Assembly: GCF_029203285.1 (NCBI RefSeq)
Contig: NZ_CP115669.1
Location: 1,116,001 to 1,180,000 of the forward strand
Length of the DNA stretch: 64,000 nucleotides
Direction of reading: 5' to 3'
Source: Pseudomonas sp. PSE14
GTDB taxonomy: Bacteria > Pseudomonadota > Gammaproteobacteria > Pseudomonadales > Pseudomonadaceae
In this document: positions 34,099 through 43,256 of the stretch, piece after piece
How the letters are laid out: each line of letters starts with the position of its first letter
Numbering within the stretch: the stretch's first letter is position 1
Notes under the pieces: generated by a model
Databases searched by the model: none
What the model was told of the DNA's origin: nothing
Seen by the model: only the letters and a program-made list of their open reading frames with translations
Made by a program: the position numbers and the translations under genes

Positions 34099-35016
34099 AT
34101 GGTCGACAAACTGACGCATCTGAAACAGCTGGAAGCGGAGAGCATCCACATCATCCGCGAGGTCGCCGCCGAGTTCGATAACCCGGTGATGCTGTACTCG
34201 ATCGGCAAGGACAGCGCGGTAATGCTGCATCTCGCGCGCAAGGCCTTCTTTCCTGGCAAGCTGCCGTTCCCGGTGATGCACGTCGACACTCGCTGGAAGT
34301 TCCAGGAGATGTACCGTTTCCGCGAGAAGATGGTCAGCGAATACGGCCTGGACCTGATCACCCACATCAACCCCGATGGGGTGGCTCAGGACATCAATCC
34401 GTTCACCCACGGCAGCGCCAAGCACACCGACATCATGAAGACCGAAGGCCTCAAGCAGGCCCTCGACAAGTACGGCTTCGACGCCGCCTTCGGTGGTGCC
34501 CGCCGCGACGAGGAGAAGTCCCGCGCCAAGGAGCGCGTCTACTCCTTCCGCGACAGCAAGCACCGCTGGGACCCGAAGAACCAGCGTCCCGAGTTGTGGA
34601 ACGTCTACAACGGCAAGGTGAAGAAGGGCGAGTCGATCCGCGTCTTCCCGCTGTCCAACTGGACCGAGCTGGACATCTGGCAATACATCTACCTGGAACA
34701 GATCCCGATCGTGCCGCTGTACTTCGCCGAAGAGCGCGAAGTCATCGAGATGAACGGCGCGCTGATCATGATCGACGACGAGCGCATCCTCGAGCACCTC
34801 ACGCCCGAGCAGAAGGCAAGCATCCAGAAGAAGATGGTGCGTTTCCGCACCCTGGGCTGCTACCCGCTGACCGGCGCGGTGGAGTCCACCGCCACCACGC
34901 TGCCGGAAATCATCCAGGAAATGCTGCTGACGCGAACTTCCGAACGCCAGGGCCGGGTCATCGACCATGACCAGGCCGGTTCGATGGAAGAAAAGAAACG
35001 TCAGGGCTACTTCTAA
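34099..35016 (+). CDS. cysD: Sulfate adenylyltransferase subunit 2
   Basis: A 305-residue ATP sulfurylase subunit making APS from sulfate and ATP. The PP-loop is [11 protein letters not shown] (residues 34-44), followed by [16 protein letters not shown] and the [15 protein letters not shown] substrate loop. The stop is 12 bp before cysNC. Confidence 0.97.
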   Translation: MVDKLTHLKQLEAESIHIIREVAAEFDNPVMLYSIGKDSAVMLHLARKAFFPGKLPFPVMHVDTRWKFQEMYRFREKMVSEYGLDLITHINPDGVAQDINPFTHGSAKHTDIMKTEGLKQALDKYGFDAAFGGARRDEEKSRAKERVYSFRDSKHRWDPKNQRPELWNVYNGKVKKGESIRVFPLSNWTELDIWQYIYLEQIPIVPLYFAEEREVIEMNGALIMIDDERILEHLTPEQKASIQKKMVRFRTLGCYPLTGAVESTATTLPEIIQEMLLTRTSERQGRVIDHDQAGSMEEKKRQGYF

Positions 35017-35028
35017 GGTTCTCGCACC

Positions 35029-36930
35029 ATGTCGCATCAATCCGATCTGATCAGCGAGGATATCCTCGCCTACCTGGCCCAGCACGAGCGCAAGGAACTG
35101 CTGCGCTTCCTCACCTGCGGTAACGTCGACGACGGCAAGAGCACCCTGATCGGGCGCCTGCTGCATGACTCCAAGATGATCTACGAGGACCACCTCGAGG
35201 CCATTACCCGCGACTCGAAGAAAGTCGGTACCACCGGCGATGACGTCGACCTGGCGTTGCTGGTGGACGGTCTGCAGGCCGAGCGCGAGCAGGGCATCAC
35301 CATTGACGTGGCGTATCGCTACTTCAGCACCGCCAAGCGCAAGTTCATCATCGCCGACACCCCCGGCCATGAGCAGTACACCCGCAACATGGCCACCGGC
35401 GCGTCCACCTGCGACCTGGCCATCATCCTGATCGACGCCCGCTACGGCGTGCAGACACAGACCCGTCGGCACAGCTTCATCGCCTCGCTGCTGGGCATCA
35501 AGCACATCGTCGTCGCCGTCAACAAGATGGACCTGAAAGGCTTCGACCAGGGCGTATTCGAGCAGATCAAGGCCGACTACCTGCAGTTTGCCGACAAGAT
35601 CAACCTCAAGACCAATTCCCTGCACTTCGTGCCGATGTCGGCGCTGAAGGGCGACAACGTGGTCAACAAGTCCGAGCGCTCGCCGTGGTATACCGGCCAG
35701 TCGCTGATGGAGATCCTCGAGTCCGTCGAGATCGCCGGTGACCGCAACCTCGACGACATGCGCTTCCCGGTGCAATACGTCAACCGTCCGAACCTGAACT
35801 TCCGTGGCTTTGCCGGCACCCTCGCCAGTGGCATCGTGCGCAAGGGTGACGAAGTCGTGGCCCTGCCGTCGGGCAAGGGCAGCAAGGTCAAATCCATCGT
35901 CACCTTCGAGGGCGAGCTGGAGCAGGCGGGCCCCGGCCAAGCCATTACCCTGACCCTGGAAGACGAGATCGACGTCTCCCGCGGCGACATGCTGGTGCAT
36001 GCCGACAACCGTCCGCTGGTGACCGACGGCTTCGACGCCATGCTGGTGTGGATGGCCGAAGAGCCGATGCTGCCGGGCAAGAAATACGACATCAAGCGCG
36101 CCACCAGCTACGTGCCGGGCTCCATCCCGAGTATCAGCCACAAGGTGGACGTGAATACCCTGGAAGAGACCGCCGCCAGCGAACTCAAACTCAACGAGAT
36201 CGCCCGCGTGAAGGTCAGTCTGGATGCGCCGATCGCGCTGGACGGCTACGGCCAGAACCGCACCACCGGTGCCTTCATCGTCATCGACCGCCTGACCAAC
36301 GGCACCGTTGGCGCCGGTATGATCATCGCCGCCCCGCAAGCGGGCCACGGGACTGCCACCCACCACGGTGCGAACGCCCATGTAGCTCGCGAAGAGCGCG
36401 CTGCACGCTTCGGCCAGCAGCCGGCCACCGTGCTGTTCAGCGGCCTCTCCGGCGCTGGCAAGAGCACCCTGGCCTACGCCGTCGAGCGCAAGCTGTTCGA
36501 CATGGGCCGTGCGGTCTATGTGCTGGACGGCCAGAACCTGCGCCACGACCTGAACAAGGGCCTGCCGCAGGATCGCGCCGGTCGCAACGAAAACTGGCTG
36601 CGCACAGCCCATGTGGCCAAGCAGTTCAACGAAGCCGGTCTCATCAGCCTGTGCGCCTTCGTTGCCCCGAGTGCTGAAGGGCGTGAACAGGCCAAGTCGC
36701 TGATCGGTGCCGAGCGCTTCATCACCGTCTACGTCCAGGCTTCTCCGCAGATCTGCCGTGAGCGTGATCCGCAGGGCTTGTACGCCGCGGGCCAGGACAA
36801 CATCCCGGGTGAGTCCTTCCCCTACGACGTGCCGCTGGATGCCGATCTGGTGATCGACACCCAGACTCAGTCGGTGGAAGAGGGCGTCAAGGCGGTCCTC
36901 GACCTGCTCCGCCAGCGCGGCGCGATCTGA
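35029..36930 (+). CDS. cysNC: Bifunctional sulfate adenylyltransferase subunit 1/APS kinase
   Basis: A 633-residue fusion. Residues 1-440 are CysN, an EF-Tu-like GTPase: GNVDDGKST (31-39), [11 protein letters not shown] and NKMD. Residues from about 455 to 633 are APS kinase: Walker [10 protein letters not shown] (near 470), [14 protein letters not shown] and [13 protein letters not shown] hydrolysis drives APS formation and the kinase turns it to PAPS. Fusion is common in pseudomonads and rhizobia; E. coli has separate genes. Two terminators follow. Confidence 0.97.
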   Translation: MSHQSDLISEDILAYLAQHERKELLRFLTCGNVDDGKSTLIGRLLHDSKMIYEDHLEAITRDSKKVGTTGDDVDLALLVDGLQAEREQGITIDVAYRYFSTAKRKFIIADTPGHEQYTRNMATGASTCDLAIILIDARYGVQTQTRRHSFIASLLGIKHIVVAVNKMDLKGFDQGVFEQIKADYLQFADKINLKTNSLHFVPMSALKGDNVVNKSERSPWYTGQSLMEILESVEIAGDRNLDDMRFPVQYVNRPNLNFRGFAGTLASGIVRKGDEVVALPSGKGSKVKSIVTFEGELEQAGPGQAITLTLEDEIDVSRGDMLVHADNRPLVTDGFDAMLVWMAEEPMLPGKKYDIKRATSYVPGSIPSISHKVDVNTLEETAASELKLNEIARVKVSLDAPIALDGYGQNRTTGAFIVIDRLTNGTVGAGMIIAAPQAGHGTATHHGANAHVAREERAARFGQQPATVLFSGLSGAGKSTLAYAVERKLFDMGRAVYVLDGQNLRHDLNKGLPQDRAGRNENWLRTAHVAKQFNEAGLISLCAFVAPSAEGREQAKSLIGAERFITVYVQASPQICRERDPQGLYAAGQDNIPGESFPYDVPLDADLVIDTQTQSVEEGVKAVLDLLRQRGAI

Positions 36931-36946
36931 TCATCCAGCGCTGATG

Positions 36947-36975
36947 AAAAAGCCCCGCATTTGCGGGGCTTTTTC
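36947..36975 (+). terminator. First terminator after cysNC
   Basis: GAAAAAGCCCCGCA and TGCGGGGCTTTTTC form a 12-14 bp stem followed by TTTTC. Confidence 0.9.
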
Positions 36976-37058
36976 TTTTCTGGTTCCCGATCACCCTGAC
37001 ATCCGACGCGGAAGTGCCCGCTTTCGTAGGAGAGACAGGAGCGGCTCGGTGCTCCATG

Positions 37059-37086
37059 AAAAAGCCCCGCGAGTGCGGGGCTTTTT
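37059..37086. terminator. Second terminator, facing the zapG-like gene
   Basis: Nearly the same hairpin (AAAAAGCCCCGC and GCGGGGCTTTTT) recurs 112 bp later, 15 bp beyond the stop of the leftward gene. Its symmetric A and T runs make it bidirectional. Confidence 0.88.
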
Positions 37087-37101
37087 CTACGTAACGGAGA
37101 C

Positions 37102-37542
37102 TCAGTATTTGCCTTTCAGCCCATACGTCTCATCCAGCGTACCCGGCCCTTCGCTGGGCTTGGGCGCATAGTCGCGCGGCGCTTCGTTGTTTGCCGGCGG
37201 AGTCAGGCGCTCGCGGCGCTCGGGGTATTCGTCGGCGTGCAGGGCGGCCAGCAGGCGCTGTTTGGTCTGCTCGTCCAGGGCCAGGCGCTCGGCGCCCTCG
37301 GACAGGTGATCCTGAACGTCCTGATAGCTCTGGGTGAGCTTCTTCATCAGGCTGGCGGAGGTGTTGAAGTGGGTCACCACTTCGCGCTGGTAACTATCGA
37401 AGCGATCCTGCATGTCATCCACCTGACGCTGCAGCTTGTTCGGCGCGGCGTTGGGGAGCAGGCGGGCGATCAGGAAGCCGATAGCGCCCCCGACGATCAG
37501 AGCGAGTAGCGGCAGCAACCAGGTGGTGAGGGACTGTTCCAC
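37102..37542 (-). CDS. zapG: YhcB/ZapG family membrane protein (DUF1043)
   Basis: A 146-residue protein with an N-terminal membrane segment (WLLPLLALIVGGAIGFLIARL) and a coiled-coil cytoplasmic part (NKLQRQVDDMQDRFDSYQRE), matching YhcB, which links cell division, envelope growth and peptidoglycan synthesis in E. coli. The C-terminal 40 residues are polar and disordered. Gene symbol by family similarity only. Confidence 0.82.
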   Translation of the reverse strand: MEQSLTTWLLPLLALIVGGAIGFLIARLLPNAAPNKLQRQVDDMQDRFDSYQREVVTHFNTSASLMKKLTQSYQDVQDHLSEGAERLALDEQTKQRLLAALHADEYPERRERLTPPANNEAPRDYAPKPSEGPGTLDETYGLKGKY

Positions 37543-37681
37543 GCGAATCCTTCCTCTATAGACGGCTTTGCTTTACGTTAGCGGCTTGCACCTGTGCTTG
37601 TATACCGTGGCGATAGCTTCGCCGCCTGCGCAGGTATTGTGCTAGACGAGACGACCCGCCACGGGGTCACGGAGCTGTTGT

Positions 37682-38308
37682 TTGACCACCCGCGAAATCC
37701 CCCTGTTCCTCGACGGCCCAGACGGCCAGCTGGAAGCCCTGCACCTCGCCACACCCGACGCCAAGGGCGTCGCACTGATCTGCCATCCGCATCCGCTGTT
37801 CGCCGGCACCATGCAGAACAAGGTGGTCGCCACCCTGCAGCGCGCCGCACGGGATGCAGGATACGCCACCTTGCGTTTCAATTTTCGTGGTGTGGGGCAG
37901 AGCGGCGGCGCTTATGCCGAGGGGCGCGGCGAGATCGATGATGCGCTGGCTGCCGCGCGCTGGCTGGTCGAGCAACACCCGGGCCTGCCGCTGACGCTGA
38001 TGGGCTTCTCCTTCGGCTCCTGCGTGGCCGGCAACGCCGCCGAGCGCCTGGAAGAGGAGGGTGCTGCGCTGGCGCAACTGTTCATGTTGGCCCCGCCGGT
38101 GGAACGCTTCGACGTCGACCTGCCCGAGCGCTGCCCGCTAACGGTGATTCAGCCGGAGGCAGATGAAGTGGTGACGCCCGAGCGCGTCTACGCCTGGAGC
38201 GCCGAGCTGACCAAGCCCCACGAACTGATCCGCATCCCCGAGTGCAGCCATTTCTTCCACGGCAAGCTGATCGAGCTCAAGGACCTGATTCAGGCCCGGC
38301 TCGCCTAG
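37682..38308 (+). CDS. Alpha/beta-fold hydrolase, TTG start
   Basis: A 208-residue hydrolase of the dienelactone-hydrolase/YsgA-like group. The nucleophile serine is in LMGFSFGSCVAGN (GxSxG), and HPHPLFAGTMQNK and the catalytic histidine in PECSHFFHGKL are seen; Asp lies in EADEVVTPERV. The reading frame begins at TTG 37682 with MTTREIPL; no ATG precedes it in frame. Substrate unknown. trpS starts 60 bp downstream. Confidence 0.82.
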   Translation: MTTREIPLFLDGPDGQLEALHLATPDAKGVALICHPHPLFAGTMQNKVVATLQRAARDAGYATLRFNFRGVGQSGGAYAEGRGEIDDALAAARWLVEQHPGLPLTLMGFSFGSCVAGNAAERLEEEGAALAQLFMLAPPVERFDVDLPERCPLTVIQPEADEVVTPERVYAWSAELTKPHELIRIPECSHFFHGKLIELKDLIQARLA

Positions 38309-38368
38309 GGCGCCGCGCCGCGTTACCATCCGGCCCGCCATTTCATTTGTGTTGATTCCTGGATTCCC

Positions 38369-39709
38369 ATGACGACCCGTATCCTGACCGGCATCACCAC
38401 CACCGGTACTCCGCACCTGGGCAACTACGCTGGCGCCATTCGCCCGGCCATCGTTGCCAGCCGCGATCCGCAGGCAGATTCCTTCTACTTCCTGGCCGAC
38501 TACCACGCGCTGATCAAGTGCGATGACCCGGCGCGCATCCAGCGTTCGCGCCTGGAGATCGCCGCCACCTGGCTGGCCTGCGGCCTGGATGCTGAAAAGG
38601 CGACTTTCTATCGCCAGTCCGACATTCCCGAAATCCCGGAACTGACCTGGCTGCTCACCTGTGTCAGCGCCAAGGGCCTGCTCAACCGCGCCCACGCCTA
38701 CAAGGCTTCGGTGGACAAGAACGTCGAGGCCGGCGAAGACCCGGACGCCGGCGTCACCATGGGTCTGTACAGCTACCCGGTGCTGATGGCCGCGGACATC
38801 CTGATGTTCAACGCCCACAAGGTGCCGGTCGGCCGCGACCAGATCCAACACGTGGAAATGGCCCGCGACATCGGCCAGCGCTTCAACCACCTGTTCGGCA
38901 ACGGCAAGGAACTGTTCACCCTGCCGGAAGTGGTGATCGAGGAAGACGTGGCGACCCTGCCGGGTCTGGACGGTCGCAAGATGTCCAAGAGCTACGACAA
39001 CACGATCCCGCTGTTCGGCACCGCCAAGCAGCTCAAGGACGCCGTGGCGCGCATCGTCACCGACTCCCGCGCGCCGGGCGAGCCGAAGGACCCGGACAGC
39101 TCCCACCTGTTCACTCTCTACCAGGCGTTCTCCACCCATGAGCAACAGGCCGCGTTCCGCGCCGACCTGCTCGGTGGCCTGGCCTGGGGCGAAGCCAAGC
39201 AGCGGCTGTTCGAGCTGCTGGACAATGAGCTGGGCGAGGCTCGCGAGCGTTACCACGCACTGATCACCCGCCCGGCCGACCTGGAAGATATCCTTCTGGC
39301 CGGCGCCGCCAAGGCCCGCCGTATCGCCACGCCGTTCCTCGGCGAACTGCGCGAGGCGGTCGGCCTGCGTTCGTTCCGCGAGCAAGTGCAGGTGGCCACC
39401 GAAGGCAAGAAGAAGGCTGCCAAGGCCGCGCGCTTCGTCAGCTTCCGCGAGGACGACGGCTTCCGCTTCCGCCTGCTGGACGCTGCCGGCGAGCAACTGC
39501 TGCTCTCCATCGCCTTCGCCGACGGCAAGGCTGCGGGCCAGGTGACCAAGCGCCTGCAGTCCGAGGAGCTGGACCTGCGCGCCGAGCTGAATGCCTTCAG
39601 CGTGCGCCTGGATGGTGAAGCCGTGGCCTACAGCCCGGAATTCTCCACCGACGCGGAGCGCGATGCTGCCATGCAGCGTCTGCGCGAGGCTCTCGCTCCC
39701 CAGGAGTGA
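38369..39709 (+). CDS. trpS: Tryptophanyl-tRNA synthetase, C-terminally extended
   Basis: A class Ic synthetase of 446 residues. The HIGH-type motif is TGTPHLGNY (residues 12-20) and KMSKS lies at 204-208 ([10 protein letters not shown]). The core ends near residue 330, where E. coli TrpS (334 residues) stops; a further 110 or so residues (from about [20 protein letters not shown]) form an extra C-terminal part seen in Pseudomonas. Its role is not clear. Confidence 0.95.
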   Translation: MTTRILTGITTTGTPHLGNYAGAIRPAIVASRDPQADSFYFLADYHALIKCDDPARIQRSRLEIAATWLACGLDAEKATFYRQSDIPEIPELTWLLTCVSAKGLLNRAHAYKASVDKNVEAGEDPDAGVTMGLYSYPVLMAADILMFNAHKVPVGRDQIQHVEMARDIGQRFNHLFGNGKELFTLPEVVIEEDVATLPGLDGRKMSKSYDNTIPLFGTAKQLKDAVARIVTDSRAPGEPKDPDSSHLFTLYQAFSTHEQQAAFRADLLGGLAWGEAKQRLFELLDNELGEARERYHALITRPADLEDILLAGAAKARRIATPFLGELREAVGLRSFREQVQVATEGKKKAAKAARFVSFREDDGFRFRLLDAAGEQLLLSIAFADGKAAGQVTKRLQSEELDLRAELNAFSVRLDGEAVAYSPEFSTDAERDAAMQRLREALAPQE

Positions 39710-39804
39710 GGGGTTGGCAGGCCGGTCCGACTACCGGCCAATTGCCAAGCAACGGGGGCGCCGCTACAGTGTGCGCCCCCGTTTTCGTTACCTTGCTACC
39801 GATC

Positions 39805-40899
39805 ATGACGCCTCTTCAGCGCTACCAGGAAGACCTGAAACGCCCCGATTTCTTCCACGACGCGGCGCAAGCCAATGCCGTGAAGCACCTGCAACGCCTC
39901 TATGACGACCTGGTTGCCGCTGAGAAAGGCAAGTCCGGTCTGTTCGGCAGGCTGCTGGGCAAGAAGTCCCAGGAGCCGGTGAAGGGCCTGTATTTCTGGG
40001 GTGGCGTCGGCCGTGGCAAGACCTACCTGGTGGATACCTTCTACGAAGCGCTGCCGTTCAAGCAGAAGATGCGCACGCACTTCCACCGCTTCATGAAGCG
40101 CGTCCACGAGGAAATGAAGACCCTCAAGGGCGAGAAGAACCCGCTGACCATCATCGGCAAGCGTTTTGCCGACGAGGCCCGGGTGATCTGCTTCGACGAA
40201 TTCTTCGTCTCCGACATCACCGACGCGATGATCCTCGCGACCCTGCTGGAAGAGCTGTTCAAGAACGGCGTCAGCCTGGTGGCGACCTCCAACATCGTGC
40301 CGGACGGCCTCTACAAGGACGGCCTGCAGCGCGCCCGCTTCCTGCCGGCCATCGCCCTGGTCAAGCAATACACCGAAGTGGTCAACGTCGACAGCGGCGT
40401 GGACTACCGCCTGCGCGCCCTGGAACAGGCCGAGCTGTACCACTGGCCGCTTTCCGAGCAGGCCGAACAGGCCATGACCCGCGATTTCAAGGCCCTGACC
40501 CCCGAGTGCGCCGCCGCGACCCGCGACGACGTACTGACCATCGAGAACCGCGAAATCCGCGCGCGCATCACCTGCGATGACGTGGCCTGGTTCGAATTCC
40601 GCGAGCTGTGCGACGGCCCGCGCAGCCAGAACGACTACATCGAGCTGGCGAAGATCTTCCACGCGATCCTGATTTCCAACGTCGAGCAGATGAACGTGGC
40701 CAAGGACGACATGGCCCGCCGCTTCATCAACCTGGTGGACGAGTTCTACGACCGCAACGTCAAGCTGATCCTCTCCGCCGAAGTGGAGCTCAAGGATTTG
40801 TACGCCGGCGGCCGACTGGAGTTCGAATTCCAGCGTACGCTGAGCCGCCTGCTGGAAATGCAGTCCCACGAATACCTGAGCCGCCCGCACCGTCCCTGA
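39805..40899 (+). CDS. zapE: Cell-division ATPase ZapE (AFG1-like)
   Basis: A 364-residue AAA-type ATPase. Walker A is GGVGRGKT (residues 66-73); Walker B and following segment is VICFDEFFVSDITDAMIL. E. coli ZapE appears at the Z-ring late in constriction. MTPLQRYQEDLKRPDFFHDA is the family start; an in-frame GTG/ATG at 39706 overlaps trpS and is not used. Followed by a palindromic terminator. Confidence 0.93.
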   Translation: MTPLQRYQEDLKRPDFFHDAAQANAVKHLQRLYDDLVAAEKGKSGLFGRLLGKKSQEPVKGLYFWGGVGRGKTYLVDTFYEALPFKQKMRTHFHRFMKRVHEEMKTLKGEKNPLTIIGKRFADEARVICFDEFFVSDITDAMILATLLEELFKNGVSLVATSNIVPDGLYKDGLQRARFLPAIALVKQYTEVVNVDSGVDYRLRALEQAELYHWPLSEQAEQAMTRDFKALTPECAAATRDDVLTIENREIRARITCDDVAWFEFRELCDGPRSQNDYIELAKIFHAILISNVEQMNVAKDDMARRFINLVDEFYDRNVKLILSAEVELKDLYAGGRLEFEFQRTLSRLLEMQSHEYLSRPHRP

Positions 40900-40910
40900 T
40901 GGTTCGGCAA

Positions 40911-40944
40911 ACGAAAAAGGCTGCCCTAGGGCAGCCTTTTTCGT
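40911..40944. terminator. Perfect palindromic terminator after zapE
   Basis: Two 17-base arms meet at CCTAGG with no loop, giving a 34-bp perfect palindrome: ACGAAAAAGGCTGCCCT and its complement. A-run and T-run make it bidirectional. Confidence 0.9.
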
Positions 40945-40955
40945 TTTGGCTTTTC

Positions 40956-41031
40956 GTAGGAGCGAGCTTGCTCGCGAGCACTTCACCGGTAGCTCGGATG
41001 CTGGGCGGTTCGCGAGCAAGCTCGCTCCTAC
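40956..41031. repeat. Inverted REP pair (Pseudomonas REP, BIME-like)
   Basis: Two copies of GTAGGAGCGAGCTTGCTCGC face each other, at 40956-40978 and complementary at 41009-41031, joined by about 30 bp. This is the well-known Pseudomonas intergenic REP family, normally mobilised by a RAYT-type transposase elsewhere. It lies between two convergent genes. Confidence 0.85.
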
Positions 41032-41041
41032 AGGTGAAGAC

Positions 41042-42004
41042 TTAGCGCTGGGCCGTTTCCTGCTGCGCCTTCTTCAGCAATTGCTGGGCGTGGGCGACTT
41101 CCAGCGCTTCCATGGCGTTGATCGGCTTGATTGCCACTGCTTTCTTCAACTGCTCCAGCGCTTTCTGCTCTTCATCTTCGCCGTAGACGTAGGCCAGCGC
41201 ATTGGCGTATTCGTAGTGGCCGATCGGCAGGTCATTGGCGGCGCGGAAGGAGCGGGCGAAGTACTGCTCCATCTTGTCCGCGCTGACCCCGTAGGTCATC
41301 TTGCCCACCAGCTTGCCGACCTTGCGGATCACGCCTGCCTCGTAGCCGCCGTAGAGCGCCAGGGCGAACGGTTGATTCGGCTGCTTGGCCAGCAGGGCGT
41401 CCAGCTCCTTGGGGATGTCGCCGGTGTAACCGCGCTTGAGCACTACCGGTACCGGCAGGTCTTCAGCCAGGCGCGCCTTGGCGTAGGCGCGGCCGAACTG
41501 GGCGATGGGGTCGGCATTGAGCAGCGGGCCGGCCTGGTCGGTGTAGCTGATCACTTCTTCCAGCAGGCGCTGTTTCTCGTTCTGTTCCGGGGCGAGGAAC
41601 ATGGCGTAGAGCACCTGGGCAAACATGCCCGGCACCTGTCCGCCGACGCCCAGCGCCAGGCCGTCTTTCTTGGCCTGGGCGAAGTCGCCGCGGAATACCT
41701 TGCGCCACACGTCCTGCAGCTTCTGCGCATAAATCTGGGCTTCCTCCGGCTTGCCGGTGAAACCGGTACCGGCCGTCACGGTCTTCTCCAGGGCTTCGGG
41801 ATGTTGGGTCGCCATGGTCACTACCCAGTCAGCGTCGGGGAAGGGGTAGTTGCCAAAGCCGCGGGTCAGCTTCGGCCAGGCGGCGCGCAGCTTGTCGCCG
41901 CTGTAGTCGAAGGCGCTCTGGTCGTAGGGGAAGGGTTTCCAGGTGTCGTCCGCCACAGCGGTCAGGCTGAAGGCGGCCAGCAGGGCAAGCAGAAAGCGGC
42001 GCAT
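41042..42004 (-). CDS. Secreted protein of unknown function with TPR-like helices
   Basis: A 320-residue protein with a signal peptide (MRRFLLALLAAFSLTAVADD, cleavage near residue 18). The mature part begins TWKPFPYDQSAFDYSGDKLR and then has helical repeats (FGRAYAKARLAEDLPVP, and EYANALAYVYGEDEEQKALE at about 265-285) that look like tetratricopeptide repeats. I do not recognise a catalytic motif. It is convergent with zapE and oriented like the downstream AraC-type regulator. A conserved Pseudomonas periplasmic protein is the safest call. Confidence 0.78.
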   Translation of the reverse strand: MRRFLLALLAAFSLTAVADDTWKPFPYDQSAFDYSGDKLRAAWPKLTRGFGNYPFPDADWVVTMATQHPEALEKTVTAGTGFTGKPEEAQIYAQKLQDVWRKVFRGDFAQAKKDGLALGVGGQVPGMFAQVLYAMFLAPEQNEKQRLLEEVISYTDQAGPLLNADPIAQFGRAYAKARLAEDLPVPVVLKRGYTGDIPKELDALLAKQPNQPFALALYGGYEAGVIRKVGKLVGKMTYGVSADKMEQYFARSFRAANDLPIGHYEYANALAYVYGEDEEQKALEQLKKAVAIKPINAMEALEVAHAQQLLKKAQQETAQR

Positions 42005-42095
42005 GGCGATATCCCGTTGGGTTCTTGTTGTCAGGAGCTACCCCGATCATAGGGCGGCGCACGAGTCCGCGAACCCATCCTAGGGATGGCGTGTT

Positions 42096-43094
42096 TCAGC
42101 CTTCCTTCTGTTCGTACTGGCGTCGGTAATGATTCGGCGAAAGCCCGGTGTGCTGGCGGAACAGGCGGGCGAAAAAGCTGGCGTCGTCGTAGCCGACTTC
42201 GTAGCTGATGGTCTTGATGCTCTTGCGTGTGGTGGACAGCAGGTTGCGCGCCGTCTCGATGCGCAGCCGTTGCAGGTAATGCAACGGCTTGTCGCCGGTG
42301 GCGGCCTGGAAGCGCCGCATGAAGTTGCGGATGCTCATGCCGTGCTCACGGGCCACATCCTCGAAGCGGAACTTGTCCGAGAAGTGCTCTTCCAGCCAGT
42401 GCTGGATCTGCAGGATCGTCGGGTCGTGGTGCAGCTTCTGTCCGCCGAAGCCGAGGCGGCCGGGGGTGTAGCTGCGCTGCACCTCGTAGAGGATGTCGCG
42501 GGCCACGCCCTGGGCCACGGCGGCGCCGCAGAAGTGCTCGATCAGGTAGATGTACAGGTCGCGGACCGAGGTCAGGCCGCCGGCGCTGTAGATGTTGTCG
42601 GCGTCGGCGATGTGCTTTTCCTGATTGAGCAGCACCTTGGGGTAGCGCTCGGCGAATTCGCGGAAGAAGCGCCAGTAGGTGGTGGCTTCCTTGCCGTCGA
42701 GCAGGCCGGCCTCGGCCAGCCAGAACACGCCGGACACCTCGCCACAGAGCACGCTGCCGGCCGCGTGGCGCTCGCGCAGCCAGGGCAGTACCTCAGGGTA
42801 ATGCTTCAGGAGTTCATCGAAGTCACCCCAGAAGGCGGGCAGGATCACCAGTTCCGGCTCGTCCAGCGGGCCCTGCACCGGCAGGGTGTCACCGCTGAAG
42901 CTGATCACCGGTTTGCCGTCCGGGCTGATGATGCGGGTCTCGAAACTCGGGTGCAGGCCGAGCCCTTGCTGGCGGCCGTGGCGCAGGCTGGCCATGTGGA
43001 AGAAGTCCTTGGCCTGCATGAGGGTGGAGCCGAAGACGCCATGGGTGGCGAGAATGCTGACGCGGCGCAGCACGCTGGAAGCTGGGGTGGGCAT
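42096..43094 (-). CDS. GlxA-family AraC/XylS-type transcriptional regulator
   Basis: A 332-residue regulator: an N-terminal DJ-1/PfpI-like domain (VSILATHGVFGSTL; GSVLCGEVSGVFWLAEAGLL) and a C-terminal AraC helix-turn-helix (RFEDVAREHGMSIRNFMRRF and SYEVGYDDASFFARLFRQHT). Regulators of this class often control amine or glycine-betaine use. It is divergent from the acyl-CoA dehydrogenase gene across a 162-bp gap, so control of that gene is plausible but unproved. Confidence 0.9.
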   Translation of the reverse strand: MPTPASSVLRRVSILATHGVFGSTLMQAKDFFHMASLRHGRQQGLGLHPSFETRIISPDGKPVISFSGDTLPVQGPLDEPELVILPAFWGDFDELLKHYPEVLPWLRERHAAGSVLCGEVSGVFWLAEAGLLDGKEATTYWRFFREFAERYPKVLLNQEKHIADADNIYSAGGLTSVRDLYIYLIEHFCGAAVAQGVARDILYEVQRSYTPGRLGFGGQKLHHDPTILQIQHWLEEHFSDKFRFEDVAREHGMSIRNFMRRFQAATGDKPLHYLQRLRIETARNLLSTTRKSIKTISYEVGYDDASFFARLFRQHTGLSPNHYRRQYEQKEG

Positions 43095-43256
43095 CGATTC
43101 TTGTACTTCTTATGGATGTCTCGGCATGACGCTAAAGTGGTCATGATGCGGCTGGATCGTCTTATTTTTTGGCGAAAGTGTCCAGTGCAGAGCGGTTCTC
43201 GCTGTCCTACAGTCGGCCTTCCAATAATTCCTACAACCGATCTGCAGGTGCACCGC

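Noticed and set aside
34057-36612. 851-codon open frame on the minus strand opposite cysD-cysNC
   Set aside because: It is the antisense of two strongly recognisable enzymes; long antisense frames are expected at this GC content and it has no family match or upstream signal.
37010-37055. Possible third REP copy (CGTAGGAG then GAGCGGCTC)
   Set aside because: Only the first few bases match the REP pair at 40956-41031 and no hairpin forms.
42129-43256. In-frame 376-codon extension upstream of the acyl-CoA dehydrogenase
   Set aside because: It runs antisense through the regulator gene; the family N-terminus begins at 43257.
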